Assembly (NCBI RefSeq): GCF_000764225.1 | Contig: NZ_JQED01000045.1 | Coordinates: 57,681-121,680 of the forward strand | Direction of reading: 5' to 3' | Source: Colwellia psychrerythraea | Lineage (GTDB): Bacteria > Pseudomonadota > Gammaproteobacteria > Enterobacterales > Alteromonadaceae | Length of the DNA stretch: 64,000 nucleotides | Shown: in pieces, positions 1 through 9,058 of the stretch | Layout: every line of letters begins with the position of its first letter | How positions within the stretch are numbered: position 1 is the first letter of the stretch | The notes under the pieces: model-generated | Told to the model about the DNA's origin: nothing | The model's database searches: none | What the model saw: the letters and a program-made list of their open reading frames with translations, nothing else | Made by a program: the position numbers and the translations under genes

Positions 1-47
1 CAGTGTTGATAATCACATGAAATAAGTGACCGTAACTTAAAAATAAG

Positions 48-89
48 TACTACTTGCGCTTATTGCTTTGGTGCAATGGCCAAGTAGTA
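48..89. other. Stem-loop at the left edge
   Basis: The perfect 9-bp arms TACTACTTG (48-56) and CAAGTAGTA (81-89) enclose a nested stem ATTGC (62-66) / GCAAT (73-77). No run of T follows on the + strand. On the - strand the stem is followed by a T-rich stretch. It could be the terminator of a gene outside the window or a structured RNA end, and the sequence alone does not decide. Nothing else is visible in bases 1-154. Confidence 0.4.
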
Positions 90-154
90 AACGAGACAAT
101 TCGTTTATGAATAGTGAGAGCGGTTTAAATTGAAACGGGTGTGAAATAAACACT

Positions 155-631
155 ATGAGCCATATTTTACCTATGATGTATGCAATAAGTTTCACCATTT
201 TTATCGCTATTTTACTCTGCTTGCCTATTCGAAGAGATAAAAAGTGGCTAAAGCATGGTAAATTTTCTCGTTGCTCCCACGTTGTTATTGCTCGGCATAA
301 TTATTATATGGAAGAAATCAAATGCCAAAGCTACAGAGCTGCTTTGGCGGCCTACCAAAAAAACATTGAAAATTTGTATACTTATGGCAAGGTCATTGAC
401 ATAAAATATGACTTATATGATTGGACTAGTACCTATATTCAATTCGAGGATCTAACCATTGGTATTACGTTATGTCGTCCGATCCACAGCATCCAACTAG
501 TACAAAGTGAAAGTTATATGCCAATACAAATCATGGAAGCCGATCAGCCATTTTTAGAGATTATCCTACCTTTAAAAAAGAGTGCTAACGTCAGCAGAGT
601 AAACCTTGTTGACGTTATTAAAGAAGGCTAG
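155..631 (+). CDS. Hypothetical protein with one N-terminal membrane segment
   Basis: I do not recognise this 158-aa protein. Residues 5-25 form one hydrophobic segment, followed by a basic RRDKKW stretch. This predicts a single-pass inner-membrane protein with the remaining 130 residues in the cytoplasm (positive-inside rule). The soluble part is mixed alpha/beta with several aromatic residues and contains no motif I can name. The ATG is preceded only by a weak GTGTGAAA. The gene stands alone, convergent with the RND efflux operon, with 34 bases between the two stop codons. The reading frame looks real because of its length and clean N-terminal topology, but the function is unknown. Confidence 0.6.
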   Translation: MSHILPMMYAISFTIFIAILLCLPIRRDKKWLKHGKFSRCSHVVIARHNYYMEEIKCQSYRAALAAYQKNIENLYTYGKVIDIKYDLYDWTSTYIQFEDLTIGITLCRPIHSIQLVQSESYMPIQIMEADQPFLEIILPLKKSANVSRVNLVDVIKEG

Positions 632-665
632 CGGAAATAACACAAATAATGCCTAAACAGTAAAA

Positions 666-1814
666 TTATTGAATTACCACTTTATCGCCATCGGCCAGTC
701 TTTCAGCGCCTCTAATCGCAACATTATCACCATGTTTAAGTGAGCCTGTTATCGCAACACGTTCTTTATTTCCTTTACCGACAACAACCGCTAAACGTGA
801 GACTGTGCTGTCTGCATTGACCTTAATGACATAGCTACCACTTTTACGCAAAATAAGGGCATCACGTGGTACAGTTAAGCTCTCTGTTGCTTTTTGAGTG
901 GGTACGCTAACACTGACAAGCTGTCCCGCAGCCCAGTGTTTATTAAGTGCTTTAGGTATATTAATCCTAACTTCAAAAGTTTGTGAACGTGGATCTGCTC
1001 TTGGAATTTTTGCGGTAACAGCTGCCAGCGTTTTTTGTTCACTTGCTGACATGCTTAATTTGTCACCTTTATTGATGAAAGCGAGATATTTAATTGGGAT
1101 GTATAATCGTGCTTCTAAATGCTCGGTATCCAGTAGCTTAAGTAAAATATCACCACGACTTACCTCACTCCCTACCCTTATAAGACGCTCAGTAATGATT
1201 CCTGAAAATGGTGCAGTTATGATGGCGCGGGACAGTTGTTCATTTATTTGTGCCAACTTTAGTTGAGCAATTTCTAAATCTGCTGCCGCTAAATCATGCT
1301 CTGAACGCATTTGGTCTAAATTAAATTGTGAGACGGCTTGTGTTTTACTCAACTCTTGCAAGCGTGATAATTCATTTTTTATATACGCGACATTGATTTT
1401 TGCGCGGCTAATTTGGGCTTTTTGTTCTGCTTGGCGCAGTTGAATGGGTAATAAATCCATGCCCGCAAGTTTATCTCCCTGATTGACAAAGTCACCAGGT
1501 TCAACCAAATAATCTACCCTTGTGTTGAGTGATGCAGTTATTGGAATGTGTGATCTACTGTATAAGGTCGCGTTAAGTTCAGTATTTGCTGCCAGAGGCA
1601 TATTTAGCACAGCTGCTGCTTTTACTGGCTTTGCCATGACTTTTATTTCGCTTTTTTCAACCGCATCCTCGGCAATACTCACTTGCATTAAGTTCATTGC
1701 GATTAGGGTCGTTACTGCTATCTTTTTCATCATGTTATGCACTACTTTTACTGGTATTGTATTTACTTGCGCTAGGCTGGTTTGTGTTTGTTTTACTTCA
1801 TTCATTTTTAGCAT
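666..1814 (-). CDS. RND efflux periplasmic adaptor (membrane fusion protein)
   Basis: This 382-aa protein is the periplasmic adaptor linking the RND permease encoded just upstream to an outer-membrane channel. It shows the HlyD/AcrA layout: a lipoyl half-motif (residues about 75-115, VEPGDFVNQGDKLAGMD), a helical hairpin (about 118-190), the second lipoyl half (TAPFSGIITERLIRVGSEV), then beta-barrel and membrane-proximal domains ending ERLADGDKVVIQ. The first ATG lies 9 bases after the permease stop, with AAGAGA as ribosome site. A second start at 1730 would give a cleaner signal peptide (MKKIAVTTLIAMNLMQVSIA), so the first 28 residues may not be translated. No lipobox is seen. No TolC-like gene is nearby, so the pump probably borrows one. 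Confidence 0.9.
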   Translation of the reverse strand: MLKMNEVKQTQTSLAQVNTIPVKVVHNMMKKIAVTTLIAMNLMQVSIAEDAVEKSEIKVMAKPVKAAAVLNMPLAANTELNATLYSRSHIPITASLNTRVDYLVEPGDFVNQGDKLAGMDLLPIQLRQAEQKAQISRAKINVAYIKNELSRLQELSKTQAVSQFNLDQMRSEHDLAAADLEIAQLKLAQINEQLSRAIITAPFSGIITERLIRVGSEVSRGDILLKLLDTEHLEARLYIPIKYLAFINKGDKLSMSASEQKTLAAVTAKIPRADPRSQTFEVRINIPKALNKHWAAGQLVSVSVPTQKATESLTVPRDALILRKSGSYVIKVNADSTVSRLAVVVGKGNKERVAITGSLKHGDNVAIRGAERLADGDKVVIQ

Positions 1815-1823
1815 AAATTTCTC

Positions 1824-4800
1824 TTACCGATTACTCATACGTAATTCTTGTTCTGTTGCTGAAATAGACACAATATTTGTTGCCGGCGCGGCATGTTTAC
1901 CTTGTGTCATTCTCAGTAAACTTGGGAACAATACTAAGGTGAATATTGCACTTATCGTCATGCCACCGACAATTACAGCGGCTAATCCGCGATATATTTC
2001 GCTGCCGACACCTGGCATTAACATTAATGGCAACATGCCAAATAAGCTGGTTAATGTGCTCATATAAACTGGTCGAGCACGAATACGAATGGCTTGAGCA
2101 ACGGCATCACAGCGAGACAAGCCTTCTAAACCACCTTGGTTGGTTTGGTCTACCAGTAAAATGGCATTGTTTACCACCAAACCTAGTAGAATAATGAAGC
2201 CGATCATCGTTAATAAATCTAATGATTGATAAGCAAATATATTCAAGAAACTCAGGCCTATAACGCCACCTGCTGTGGCTAATGGCATGACCAATAACAC
2301 CATTAAACTATCTTTAGCGGACTTAAATAATGCTGTCATCAGTAAAAATAATATAAGCAAGGCTAAGATAAAGTTGTTAATCATATCACTGATGGCTGAG
2401 GCCATTTGATTCGCATTACCACTCAAAGTAATTGCCGAGTTTTCTGGCAACTCTAACTCCATTTTAGGCAGCACTTTTTCATGAATAAGCGCTGTTGCTT
2501 CTTCAAGTGACATGGTCGCTGGTGGTGATACTTGAATACTAACGGTACGTTTACCATTAATTCTTTTTAACTCAGTAGGACCTGCAGATCGGGTAATATG
2601 GGTTAACTCCCCTAAGGTCTGGATACCAGCCAACGGTGTATGTATAGGCATCATGGCAAGTTCATCCGGGGTTTCCCACTGCTCACCACGTAATATAATG
2701 TTGGATCTATAATTGCCATCAAAATACTCACCAATGAATAAACCACTGGTATAAGCACTAATAGCTCTAGCGACGTCGCTACGATTTAATCCCGCCTGAG
2801 TAATACGTTGGTCATTAGGGAGTAAATTTAGTTCAGGCTCTGCTAAGTTAAGGCTTGGAATAGGAAATGCGCTCGTGTTTGGCATATTTTCCTTAATGGC
2901 TGCAATGCCCGTTTTCGCTACCTCCATTAAGCCTTCGATATCAGTACCATGAATATCTATGTCGATTGTTCTGCCATTTCCGTTGCCAGAAATATTTATC
3001 ATAGAGCCACGAAACAGAAATACATCGGTATCGGGCAAATCTGAAAACACATCGGCTTTAATCACTTTCATCAACTCTTCAACCCGGCTTGGATCATCTG
3101 AATAGATAAAACCACCCGTTGCATTAGAGCCAAAGGAATAGAAATTATAACTTTTTAATTTTGGCGTTTTCTCTCCAGTTAAGTATGGCGTTAAACGCTT
3201 TTTAACCAGACTGGCCATTTCATGCTCAATAAAGTCAACGTTGCCTCCTGGTGGCATATCTAAACTGAAAAAGAAGCCATCTGTTGGCGCTCTCGGCATG
3301 AAATCTGTTTTGGGTAATAAGGTAAAACTAATGACTAATGAACCAGCAAGTAAAAGGCTTATCCAGCTTACACGTTTAAATTTACTGTTCGTCAATTTCA
3401 TTACAAGTACTGTAAGGCGTTCCCAATATTGTGCGAAAGGGTCTACATCATTAACGTCTTTTAATAAATATTTGCTGGCAATAGGTAATACAGTAATAGC
3501 GGCAAGCAATGAAGCAATAACGGCAATAGATAGTGTGAGTGCTAAATCAGAAAATAGCTGCCCTTCAATACCTTTCATAAATAATATCGGCAAAAATATC
3601 GCAACACTGGTCGCGGTTGAGGCAAATAATGCACCGGTAACCTCAGTAGTACCTTTGAGCACCGCTTTATGGTTATCCATGCCCTTACCTTTGAGTCGGA
3701 CAATATTTTCTTGCACTATGATGGCGGCATCAAGCACTAAACCAACTGAAAATGCTAAACCTGCAAGAGAAATAACATTCAGTGTTCGATCGAACGCACT
3801 CAACGCAACGAAAGCAACTAACAAAGATACGGGAATAGTCGTCGCAATGATCAAGATATTGCGCATGCCTCGAAGAAATAACCATAAGATCACTAATGAA
3901 AGTAATACGCCTAGGCCTAAGTTATTTTGTACTAGCGATAATGCATTTCGAATATGTACAGAAGAATCAAAACTTAAATCTATTGTTAGTCCTTCGGCTT
4001 TTAATGGTCCGTCGTTTAGTTCTTTGATGGCGATGTTTATTTTATCGAGCAAGGCGACTATGTTTTCACCATTTTGACGCCGCAACGTGAGGTAATATGA
4101 CGGTTGCCCGTTTCGTAAGTTGAAACCTTGTCGATCGGCTAAGGTATTCTCAACGGTTGCAATATCTTGCAAATAAATCGGTCTTTCATCACTGTAACCA
4201 ATGATCATTTTTGTGAGATTATCTAGGCTATACTGACCCGAAAAACGTACTACATATTGACGACGTCCGACATTTACCGTACCTGCAGAGGTATCATTTG
4301 AATTGGTGATTACTGAGCTTATTTCAGCAATAGATAAACCTAACGAGGCCGTTTTTACTGGATCAAAGGTGACTCTAATTTCTCTTTGCCTATGGCTAGC
4401 TAGGTTAACTTCGCCAATACCTGGAATTCTTGCAAACCTTGGTTCAACAACATCTTCAATGAGTTTTTGATACTGACCAAAATCGTCAACCGGATTATCC
4501 GGCAAGGTTTTAATCATCATGGTAGCGGTATTACCACCACCATTAGCGGATACGACAGGCTCCATGGCATCAATAGGTAATGGCGGAACTTGGTTCAAGT
4601 TATTGATAACATCAAGCATGGCTTTTTGCATGTCAGCACCGACATCAAAGGTTAAGTTAATTCGACCAAACCCTTGGTTTATCGAGGTATCTACTCGAAT
4701 GACACCTTGGGTATTTTTCACCACATTTTCGATAGGTTCAATAATCACAGACTCTAATTCAGACGGAGCGGCACTTCGCCAGCCGGTAAATATATTTATT

Positions 4801-4931
4801 TGAGGCTGTTCTATATCTGGGGTTAGTTGAATAGGTAGTTTAGAGACACTTAATAGGCCAAAAACCATAATTAAAACGACTATAACAATGATTGCTGCGG
4901 GGTTTTTAAGTGCAGCGCGTGTGTAATTCAT
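1824..4931 (-). CDS. RND efflux transporter permease (AcrB/HAE1 superfamily)
   Basis: This 1035-aa inner-membrane protein is a proton-driven exporter of the AcrB/ACR_tran type. It has the expected plan: TM1 at residues 12-32, a large periplasmic loop, TM2-6 from about 335 to 480, TM7 near 520, a second periplasmic loop, and TM8-12 from about 860 to 1005. The TM4 relay segment reads GLVLDAAIIVQEN. It keeps one Asp where AcrB has Asp-Asp, a form also seen in CusA-like pumps. Substrate cannot be told from sequence; drugs, detergents or lipids are all possible. The gene precedes its adaptor, the reverse of the usual order, and the two are probably one transcript. No dedicated regulator is adjacent. 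Confidence 0.93.
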   Translation of the reverse strand: MNYTRAALKNPAAIIVIVVLIMVFGLLSVSKLPIQLTPDIEQPQINIFTGWRSAAPSELESVIIEPIENVVKNTQGVIRVDTSINQGFGRINLTFDVGADMQKAMLDVINNLNQVPPLPIDAMEPVVSANGGGNTATMMIKTLPDNPVDDFGQYQKLIEDVVEPRFARIPGIGEVNLASHRQREIRVTFDPVKTASLGLSIAEISSVITNSNDTSAGTVNVGRRQYVVRFSGQYSLDNLTKMIIGYSDERPIYLQDIATVENTLADRQGFNLRNGQPSYYLTLRRQNGENIVALLDKINIAIKELNDGPLKAEGLTIDLSFDSSVHIRNALSLVQNNLGLGVLLSLVILWLFLRGMRNILIIATTIPVSLLVAFVALSAFDRTLNVISLAGLAFSVGLVLDAAIIVQENIVRLKGKGMDNHKAVLKGTTEVTGALFASTATSVAIFLPILFMKGIEGQLFSDLALTLSIAVIASLLAAITVLPIASKYLLKDVNDVDPFAQYWERLTVLVMKLTNSKFKRVSWISLLLAGSLVISFTLLPKTDFMPRAPTDGFFFSLDMPPGGNVDFIEHEMASLVKKRLTPYLTGEKTPKLKSYNFYSFGSNATGGFIYSDDPSRVEELMKVIKADVFSDLPDTDVFLFRGSMINISGNGNGRTIDIDIHGTDIEGLMEVAKTGIAAIKENMPNTSAFPIPSLNLAEPELNLLPNDQRITQAGLNRSDVARAISAYTSGLFIGEYFDGNYRSNIILRGEQWETPDELAMMPIHTPLAGIQTLGELTHITRSAGPTELKRINGKRTVSIQVSPPATMSLEEATALIHEKVLPKMELELPENSAITLSGNANQMASAISDMINNFILALLILFLLMTALFKSAKDSLMVLLVMPLATAGGVIGLSFLNIFAYQSLDLLTMIGFIILLGLVVNNAILLVDQTNQGGLEGLSRCDAVAQAIRIRARPVYMSTLTSLFGMLPLMLMPGVGSEIYRGLAAVIVGGMTISAIFTLVLFPSLLRMTQGKHAAPATNIVSISATEQELRMSNR

Positions 4932-5222
4932 TTATTCATTCCATCATAAAAGCAGCAAACATTGTATTATACAGTTTGTTAAAAATATCCGTATTTAGGT
5001 AAATTGATGTAAACAAATGTGTCTATAAGTATTTCATTAACCGTCTATTAATCAAAAGAGTCGCCCTATTCTTAGTTATATCAATTCCATTAACCACTTT
5101 TGTCTTTTAAATTTTCTAGGCGCTGTTGCTGTTAATGCCAATAGCTAGTTGTGACGTTTTGGATTGCTTGTACGGTGATATAATTTAGCTATACAATACG
5201 CTTGTTTTTACTCATCAATTAA

Positions 5223-5936
5223 GTGTACCTCTTGAAAGTTAACTCGAAAAAAAGTGCTCAACCCAGCGTCAAATTAAGTAAACGGTTACAGGCAATTGAA
5301 CAAATGGTGACATCGCAGTACGATCATATTTGGGATTGCTGTTGTGATCATGGCCTTATTGGTAGTGCTTTATTGTCGCGCGAAGAAGACACTACCGTGC
5401 ATTTTGTTGATATTGTTCCGCAATTAATGGCTGAACTAGATAATAAACTTCAACGTTTTTATCCAAATTCAAGATGGAAAACTCATTGTCTTGACGCCGT
5501 AAAACTGCCATTAGCGCAATGTAAGGGAAAACACCTCATTATTATTGCTGGGGTTGGCGGCGATTTAATGATTGAGTTTATTGAGGCTATCTATCAAAAG
5601 TCCCCCGAATTGGCTATTGATTTTTTACTCTGTCCGGTACATCACCAATTTTCTTTACGCCAGACATTAATCGCACTAGATTTTAGTTTGAAAAATGAAA
5701 TGTTAATCGAAGAGAATCGCCGTTTCTATGAAATAGTATTGGTTTCAACGGCGAGGGACGAAAGCAAGAGAGTTAATCCGGTTGGCGATATGCTTTGGCA
5801 ATCTATTTCAAGCCATCAATCTACCACTGCACAAAGATACTTAACTAAAACCCTTAATCATTATCAACGTATACATCAAGGTAAGAGAAACGATGTTCAA
5901 CACATTATTGATGCTTATCAGGCAATAGAGCTATAA
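5223..5936 (+). CDS. TrmK-like SAM-dependent tRNA (adenine) methyltransferase
   Basis: The 237-aa protein matches the COG2384/TrmK family, whose characterised Bacillus member methylates N1 of adenine 22 in tRNA. Visible features are the N-terminal LSKRLQAIEQMV helix, the SAM-binding motif WDCCCDHGLIG near residue 40, VHFVDIVPQL (the acidic residue after strand 2), and IIAGVGGDLM, equivalent to the family's AGMGG motif. The role in Gram-negatives is less studied, so the exact target is inferred. The frame begins with GTG at 5223. A TTG at 5232 is an alternative and no ATG is available near the N-terminus. It is convergent with recX. Confidence 0.8.
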   Translation: MYLLKVNSKKSAQPSVKLSKRLQAIEQMVTSQYDHIWDCCCDHGLIGSALLSREEDTTVHFVDIVPQLMAELDNKLQRFYPNSRWKTHCLDAVKLPLAQCKGKHLIIIAGVGGDLMIEFIEAIYQKSPELAIDFLLCPVHHQFSLRQTLIALDFSLKNEMLIEENRRFYEIVLVSTARDESKRVNPVGDMLWQSISSHQSTTAQRYLTKTLNHYQRIHQGKRNDVQHIIDAYQAIEL

Positions 5937-5981
5937 AACTAATTCAGTTTCACGGGTATGACAGTTTATAACACTTACCAA

Positions 5982-6488
5982 CTAGTAATCATCGTCTGCG
6001 GAATAGCCAATAACCTTATTGGCTATTGAATAGGAAAAACCTTTAGAGATTAAATGGCGTAACGCTTTTTGTTTCACTTTAATATCTTCAATAGGCTCTT
6101 CGCCAAACTTTCTTATTTTTAAAATCAGTGCTTTCTCAAAGTAATCTTTATCAGATGTTTCTATCGCACTAACACACTCATTGATTATTTGAGATGATAA
6201 ACCTTTGGCATAAAGCTTTTCTTTTATTTTATTAGCGCCGATGTTTTTCTCTGACAAACTCATTGTTAGGCGCTCTGCATAGCGGCGATCATCAACAATA
6301 CCTCGCTCTTTAAGATATTCCAGTGCTGGTTCGTTGAATTGTTTGTCGTCTTTAAAGAGTAAGTTGGCCTTTTGCAGCAAGGTTTTAGCTGAGTAATCAC
6401 CATATCGTTCTATCAACCACAGCATATATGATTTTACCCGATCATAAGAAATGACTTGGGGTTTGGCATCTTGCTTTCTGTTATACAT
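5982..6488 (-). CDS. recX: Regulatory protein RecX
   Basis: The 168-aa protein is a RecX-family modulator of RecA that binds along the RecA filament groove and limits recombinase activity. It is almost all helical and has the family's repeated three-helix units: LKERGIVDDRRYAERLTMSL in the first, KIKEKLYAKGLSSQIINECV in the second, and ALRHLISKGFSYSIANKVI in the third. Length is normal for the family (about 150-170). recA is not next to it in this window, whereas the two are often adjacent in other genera. The gene is followed downstream by a convergent TrmK-like gene and preceded by an unrelated DUF3817-type membrane gene 42 bases away. Confidence 0.88.
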   Translation of the reverse strand: MYNRKQDAKPQVISYDRVKSYMLWLIERYGDYSAKTLLQKANLLFKDDKQFNEPALEYLKERGIVDDRRYAERLTMSLSEKNIGANKIKEKLYAKGLSSQIINECVSAIETSDKDYFEKALILKIRKFGEEPIEDIKVKQKALRHLISKGFSYSIANKVIGYSADDDY

Positions 6489-6530
6489 GCTCGTTTGAAA
6501 TCCTCTTGCTCTTTGCTCAATATTTCGTTG

Positions 6531-6821
6531 TTATGCTTCCGCTAACTTTTGGTTTTCTGTCAAACGACTTAGAAATATTTCTGCACCAATAAAAGCAAAA
6601 GGAATTATTGAAGCAATAAATAAAGATAACCAAACGAGTAATGACCATTGCTGTTTATTAGAAACGATGAGCGACAAAAATAAGTAAAGCATGAATAAGA
6701 CTCCATGAGTCATACCCAACATAAAAACAAAATCTCTGCTGATCAAACCAAACGACACACTTAATATGGCTAGAAAAGACAAGCCTTCTAACAGACTGAT
6801 GGCACGAAAATACTTGAGCAT
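6531..6821 (-). CDS. DUF3817-like small integral membrane protein
   Basis: This 96-aa protein has three hydrophobic segments (residues about 9-27, 32-52 and 61-84). It opens LKYFRAISLLEGLSFLAIL and has a central GMTHGVLFMLYL, which I recognise as the pattern of DUF3817 membrane proteins (RAI..lEG and G..HG..f..Y). The family's biochemical role is not known. It is sometimes found beside transporters as a small accessory domain. The gene sits 42 bases upstream of recX on the same strand and may share its transcript. An overlapping frame at 6658-6870 is not a gene. Confidence 0.75.
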   Translation of the reverse strand: MLKYFRAISLLEGLSFLAILSVSFGLISRDFVFMLGMTHGVLFMLYLFLSLIVSNKQQWSLLVWLSLFIASIIPFAFIGAEIFLSRLTENQKLAEA

Positions 6822-6947
6822 TATTATTACCTGAAAAACAAAAAGCCGTATTATCCTGTGCTAACCTCACGGGGTCAAACTTATATGATAGTTATTACCT
6901 AACTGCTCTACTCTTTTGGCTGTTATCTCTACTTTGCTGTTTAGTTT

Positions 6948-7328
6948 TTACTTTCTTTTAGCAAGTAATTCATCTACTGATCTTTTAACAAAATCGTATT
7001 GATAATAATCGTCATCAATAATATTGCTATTTACTATAACAATATCTAAATCAATCGGTCGCGGTCCATTTTTGTTACTGGTTCGTATTCGTCCCATTTG
7101 CGTTTCTATACTTGTTAACTTCGCCTTTAAATCTGTAGCATTAAGTGCACAATCAAACGAAAAGGCGGTATTAATAAAATCTGCTTGTTGGGTAAACCCC
7201 ACAGGTTTAGTACTCAGTAAAGTTGCCATACTTGCCTTTGAGTCTATTTTTTTTATCAGCTCAAATGCTTGCTCAACATTTGCCTGTGCATCGATATTTG
7301 AGCCGACAGCAATAATGTAAAATGACAT
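6948..7328 (-). CDS. folK: Short HPPK, 6-hydroxymethyl-7,8-dihydropterin pyrophosphokinase
   Basis: HPPK transfers pyrophosphate from ATP to 6-hydroxymethyl-dihydropterin in folate synthesis. The protein begins with the family's N-terminal strand (FYIIAVGSNI), has KPVGFTQQADFINTAF, and carries the signature GPRPIDLDIVI near residue 88. It is only 126 aa, while classical HPPK is about 160 aa. The part after the signature lacks the usual LPHP..R.FVL segment and ends with a brief helix. It may be a compact isoform beside a full-length folK elsewhere in the genome. The start codon overlaps the folX stop codon (TAATG), so it is translationally coupled as the last gene of the pterin operon. Confidence 0.8.
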   Translation of the reverse strand: MSFYIIAVGSNIDAQANVEQAFELIKKIDSKASMATLLSTKPVGFTQQADFINTAFSFDCALNATDLKAKLTSIETQMGRIRTSNKNGPRPIDLDIVIVNSNIIDDDYYQYDFVKRSVDELLAKRK

Positions 7329-7678
7329 TAAACCGAGCGCTCTGCAGTAATAGAAACATTTTTTGCATAACGTAAGGCACCAGGCTTGGCTACTTGCAAC
7401 TTAGCGTGTAAAACACCCTCAAAGGAGGTAACTAAGTCTAATAGTACTCCTAATAAGCGTTCAATGGTTTTGTAACTTGAATTAAGCACTACGGCTAAAA
7501 TTTCTTTATTGATGGTACGGTAATTAACACAATCTTCGATATCATCAGATAACATAGCTTTCGATATGTCTGCTTCAATCCAATAATCTATAATCAGTTT
7601 TTGCTTGTTCTTACGTTCTTCTTCAGTAATACCAAGAATTGCGTAAATCTCTAATTTTTCAACATATATGCTGGACAT
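7328..7678 (-). CDS. folX: Dihydroneopterin triphosphate 2'-epimerase (FolX)
   Basis: The 116-aa protein belongs to the FolB/FolX tunnel-fold family. FolX converts 7,8-dihydroneopterin triphosphate to dihydromonapterin triphosphate. I favour FolX over the aldolase FolB because the C-terminus reads ALRYAKNVSIT, like LRYADSVSMT in E. coli FolX, rather than the FolB pattern. The segment CVNYRTINKEI also fits E. coli FolX (LNYRTVTKNI). The operon context supports this: the preceding gene encodes a FolM-like reductase, its partner in tetrahydromonapterin synthesis. The gene overlaps the end of folM by 28 bases and touches folK. Confidence 0.85.
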   Translation of the reverse strand: MSSIYVEKLEIYAILGITEEERKNKQKLIIDYWIEADISKAMLSDDIEDCVNYRTINKEILAVVLNSSYKTIERLLGVLLDLVTSFEGVLHAKLQVAKPGALRYAKNVSITAERSV

Positions 7679-8406
7679 TGTAAGTGACTCCCTCCGTCTA
7701 TCTGTATTGTTTGTCCCGTAATGGATGTGTTTTTTGTTAAAAACTCTATGGCTGAATATAAGTCAGCTAATGGGACTTGACGCTGTAAAAGGTTTATATC
7801 TTTATTATCTATCTGAGCCGTTGTTTGAGTTGCTTTTGAATCTATCGCTGCTAAAACAAAGCCCGGTGCTATTGCATTCACTCGCACAATGGGGGCGCAT
7901 TCTATTGCAGCCAATTCGGTTAATGTTTCCTGCGCTTTTTTTGAAATGAAGTATGCCGATTTATTGGTATAACGATGCGTTATATTAGCATCTGAAATGT
8001 TAATAATTTGGCACGGCATATTTTGTTTTGCTACTGCCTGAATTAACAGCCAAGGACTTGTCAGGTGAATGTTTAGGTTGCTTTGAATTTGCCTTAAAGA
8101 GGATTCAAGTAAGGTTCCTTGACTAAACACTGAGGCACTATTTACCAGTAACTCAATATGAGACACTTGAGTCCGCAATGCTTGAAATCGTTGTGCAATT
8201 GTCTCAGGCTCATCTAAATTCGCTTGCCATAATATCACGTTGATATTTAGTGCCTCTAATTGTGCTTTTAAGGCAATGGCAGCCGTTTCAGAACGATTGT
8301 AATGCAGCACAATATTCTTACCACTTTTGGCAAACTCTTGATTGAGAAACGCGCCAATGCGCTTTGCTCCTCCTGTGACTAACACCCAGCCAGCGCTATT
8401 CATCAA
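7651..8406 (-). CDS. folM: Dihydromonapterin reductase (FolM), SDR family
   Basis: This 251-aa short-chain dehydrogenase has the NADPH-binding motif TGGAKRIG (residues 11-18) and an SAYFISKK catalytic Tyr/Lys motif. Its C-terminus reads TGQTIQIDGG, as in SDRs. FolM reduces dihydromonapterin to tetrahydromonapterin and has side activity on dihydrofolate. Position between folE and folX makes this assignment much stronger than sequence alone, since SDRs are hard to separate. The start ATG overlaps the folE stop by four bases (ATGA), and the 3' end overlaps folX. Confidence 0.85.
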   Translation of the reverse strand: MMNSAGWVLVTGGAKRIGAFLNQEFAKSGKNIVLHYNRSETAAIALKAQLEALNINVILWQANLDEPETIAQRFQALRTQVSHIELLVNSASVFSQGTLLESSLRQIQSNLNIHLTSPWLLIQAVAKQNMPCQIINISDANITHRYTNKSAYFISKKAQETLTELAAIECAPIVRVNAIAPGFVLAAIDSKATQTTAQIDNKDINLLQRQVPLADLYSAIEFLTKNTSITGQTIQIDGGSHLQCPAYMLKN

Positions 8407-8945
8407 TCTTTAATCAACTGCAAAAATTCAGCACGGGTATCTTTGCATTTCATGAAGGAACCGAGCATACATGAAGTTTTCATTTCAGAGTTCTGTTTTT
8501 CAACGCCACGCATACGCATACATAAATGTGAAGCAGACATAACAACACCTACCCCTTGTGCCCCTGTAACATCCATAATTGCATTGGCAATTTCTTGCGT
8601 TAAATTCTCTTGAATTTGCAAACGTCGTGCAAACATATCAACGATTCGAGCAAGTTTAGATAAGCCTAATACTTTGCCATTTGGGATATAACCAATGTGA
8701 CAACGACCAGTGAAAGGTAACATATGGTGCTCACACAACGAATAGAGTTCAATGTTGTTAACCACGACCATCGAATTGCACTCTGAGCTGAATAAAGCGC
8801 CATTGATAACTGAGTCTAAATCTTGCTCATAACCTTGAGTGAGGAATTTCAGCGCTTTGGCTGCACGTTTTGGCGTATCAAGTAAACCTTCACGGTTTGC
8901 ATCTTCACCTATTTGTTCAATAATCGATTTAAAATTTTGTTCCAC
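8403..8945 (-). CDS. folE: GTP cyclohydrolase I (FolE)
   Basis: FolE converts GTP to 7,8-dihydroneopterin triphosphate, the entry step of folate and pterin synthesis. The 180-aa protein has the zinc and catalytic signature LCEHHMLPFTGRCHIGYIP (Cys71, His73, His74). A second zinc cysteine lies at Cys142 (SHLCMRMRGVEK). The length fits the short bacterial form. It is the first gene of the operon folE-folM-folX-folK, all with overlapping ends. As this set makes tetrahydromonapterin, the cell may keep a separate folE copy for folate. No riboswitch or clear operator is visible in the 113 bases upstream. Confidence 0.93.
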   Translation of the reverse strand: MEQNFKSIIEQIGEDANREGLLDTPKRAAKALKFLTQGYEQDLDSVINGALFSSECNSMVVVNNIELYSLCEHHMLPFTGRCHIGYIPNGKVLGLSKLARIVDMFARRLQIQENLTQEIANAIMDVTGAQGVGVVMSASHLCMRMRGVEKQNSEMKTSCMLGSFMKCKDTRAEFLQLIKD

Positions 8946-9058
8946 TTGCTTACCTGCTTATTTATGTTAACTGGATATACCAAAGCCACTTACCGAGGCT
9001 TATTGTTTCAGTTGAAGTTAAAACATCATGCGCCTTGGTATAGGTATTAAATATTTGC

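Noticed and set aside
1522..2067. Long + strand frames opposite the RND genes and similar antisense frames elsewhere
   Set aside because: They are shadows of well-supported genes on the other strand and show no motif of their own.
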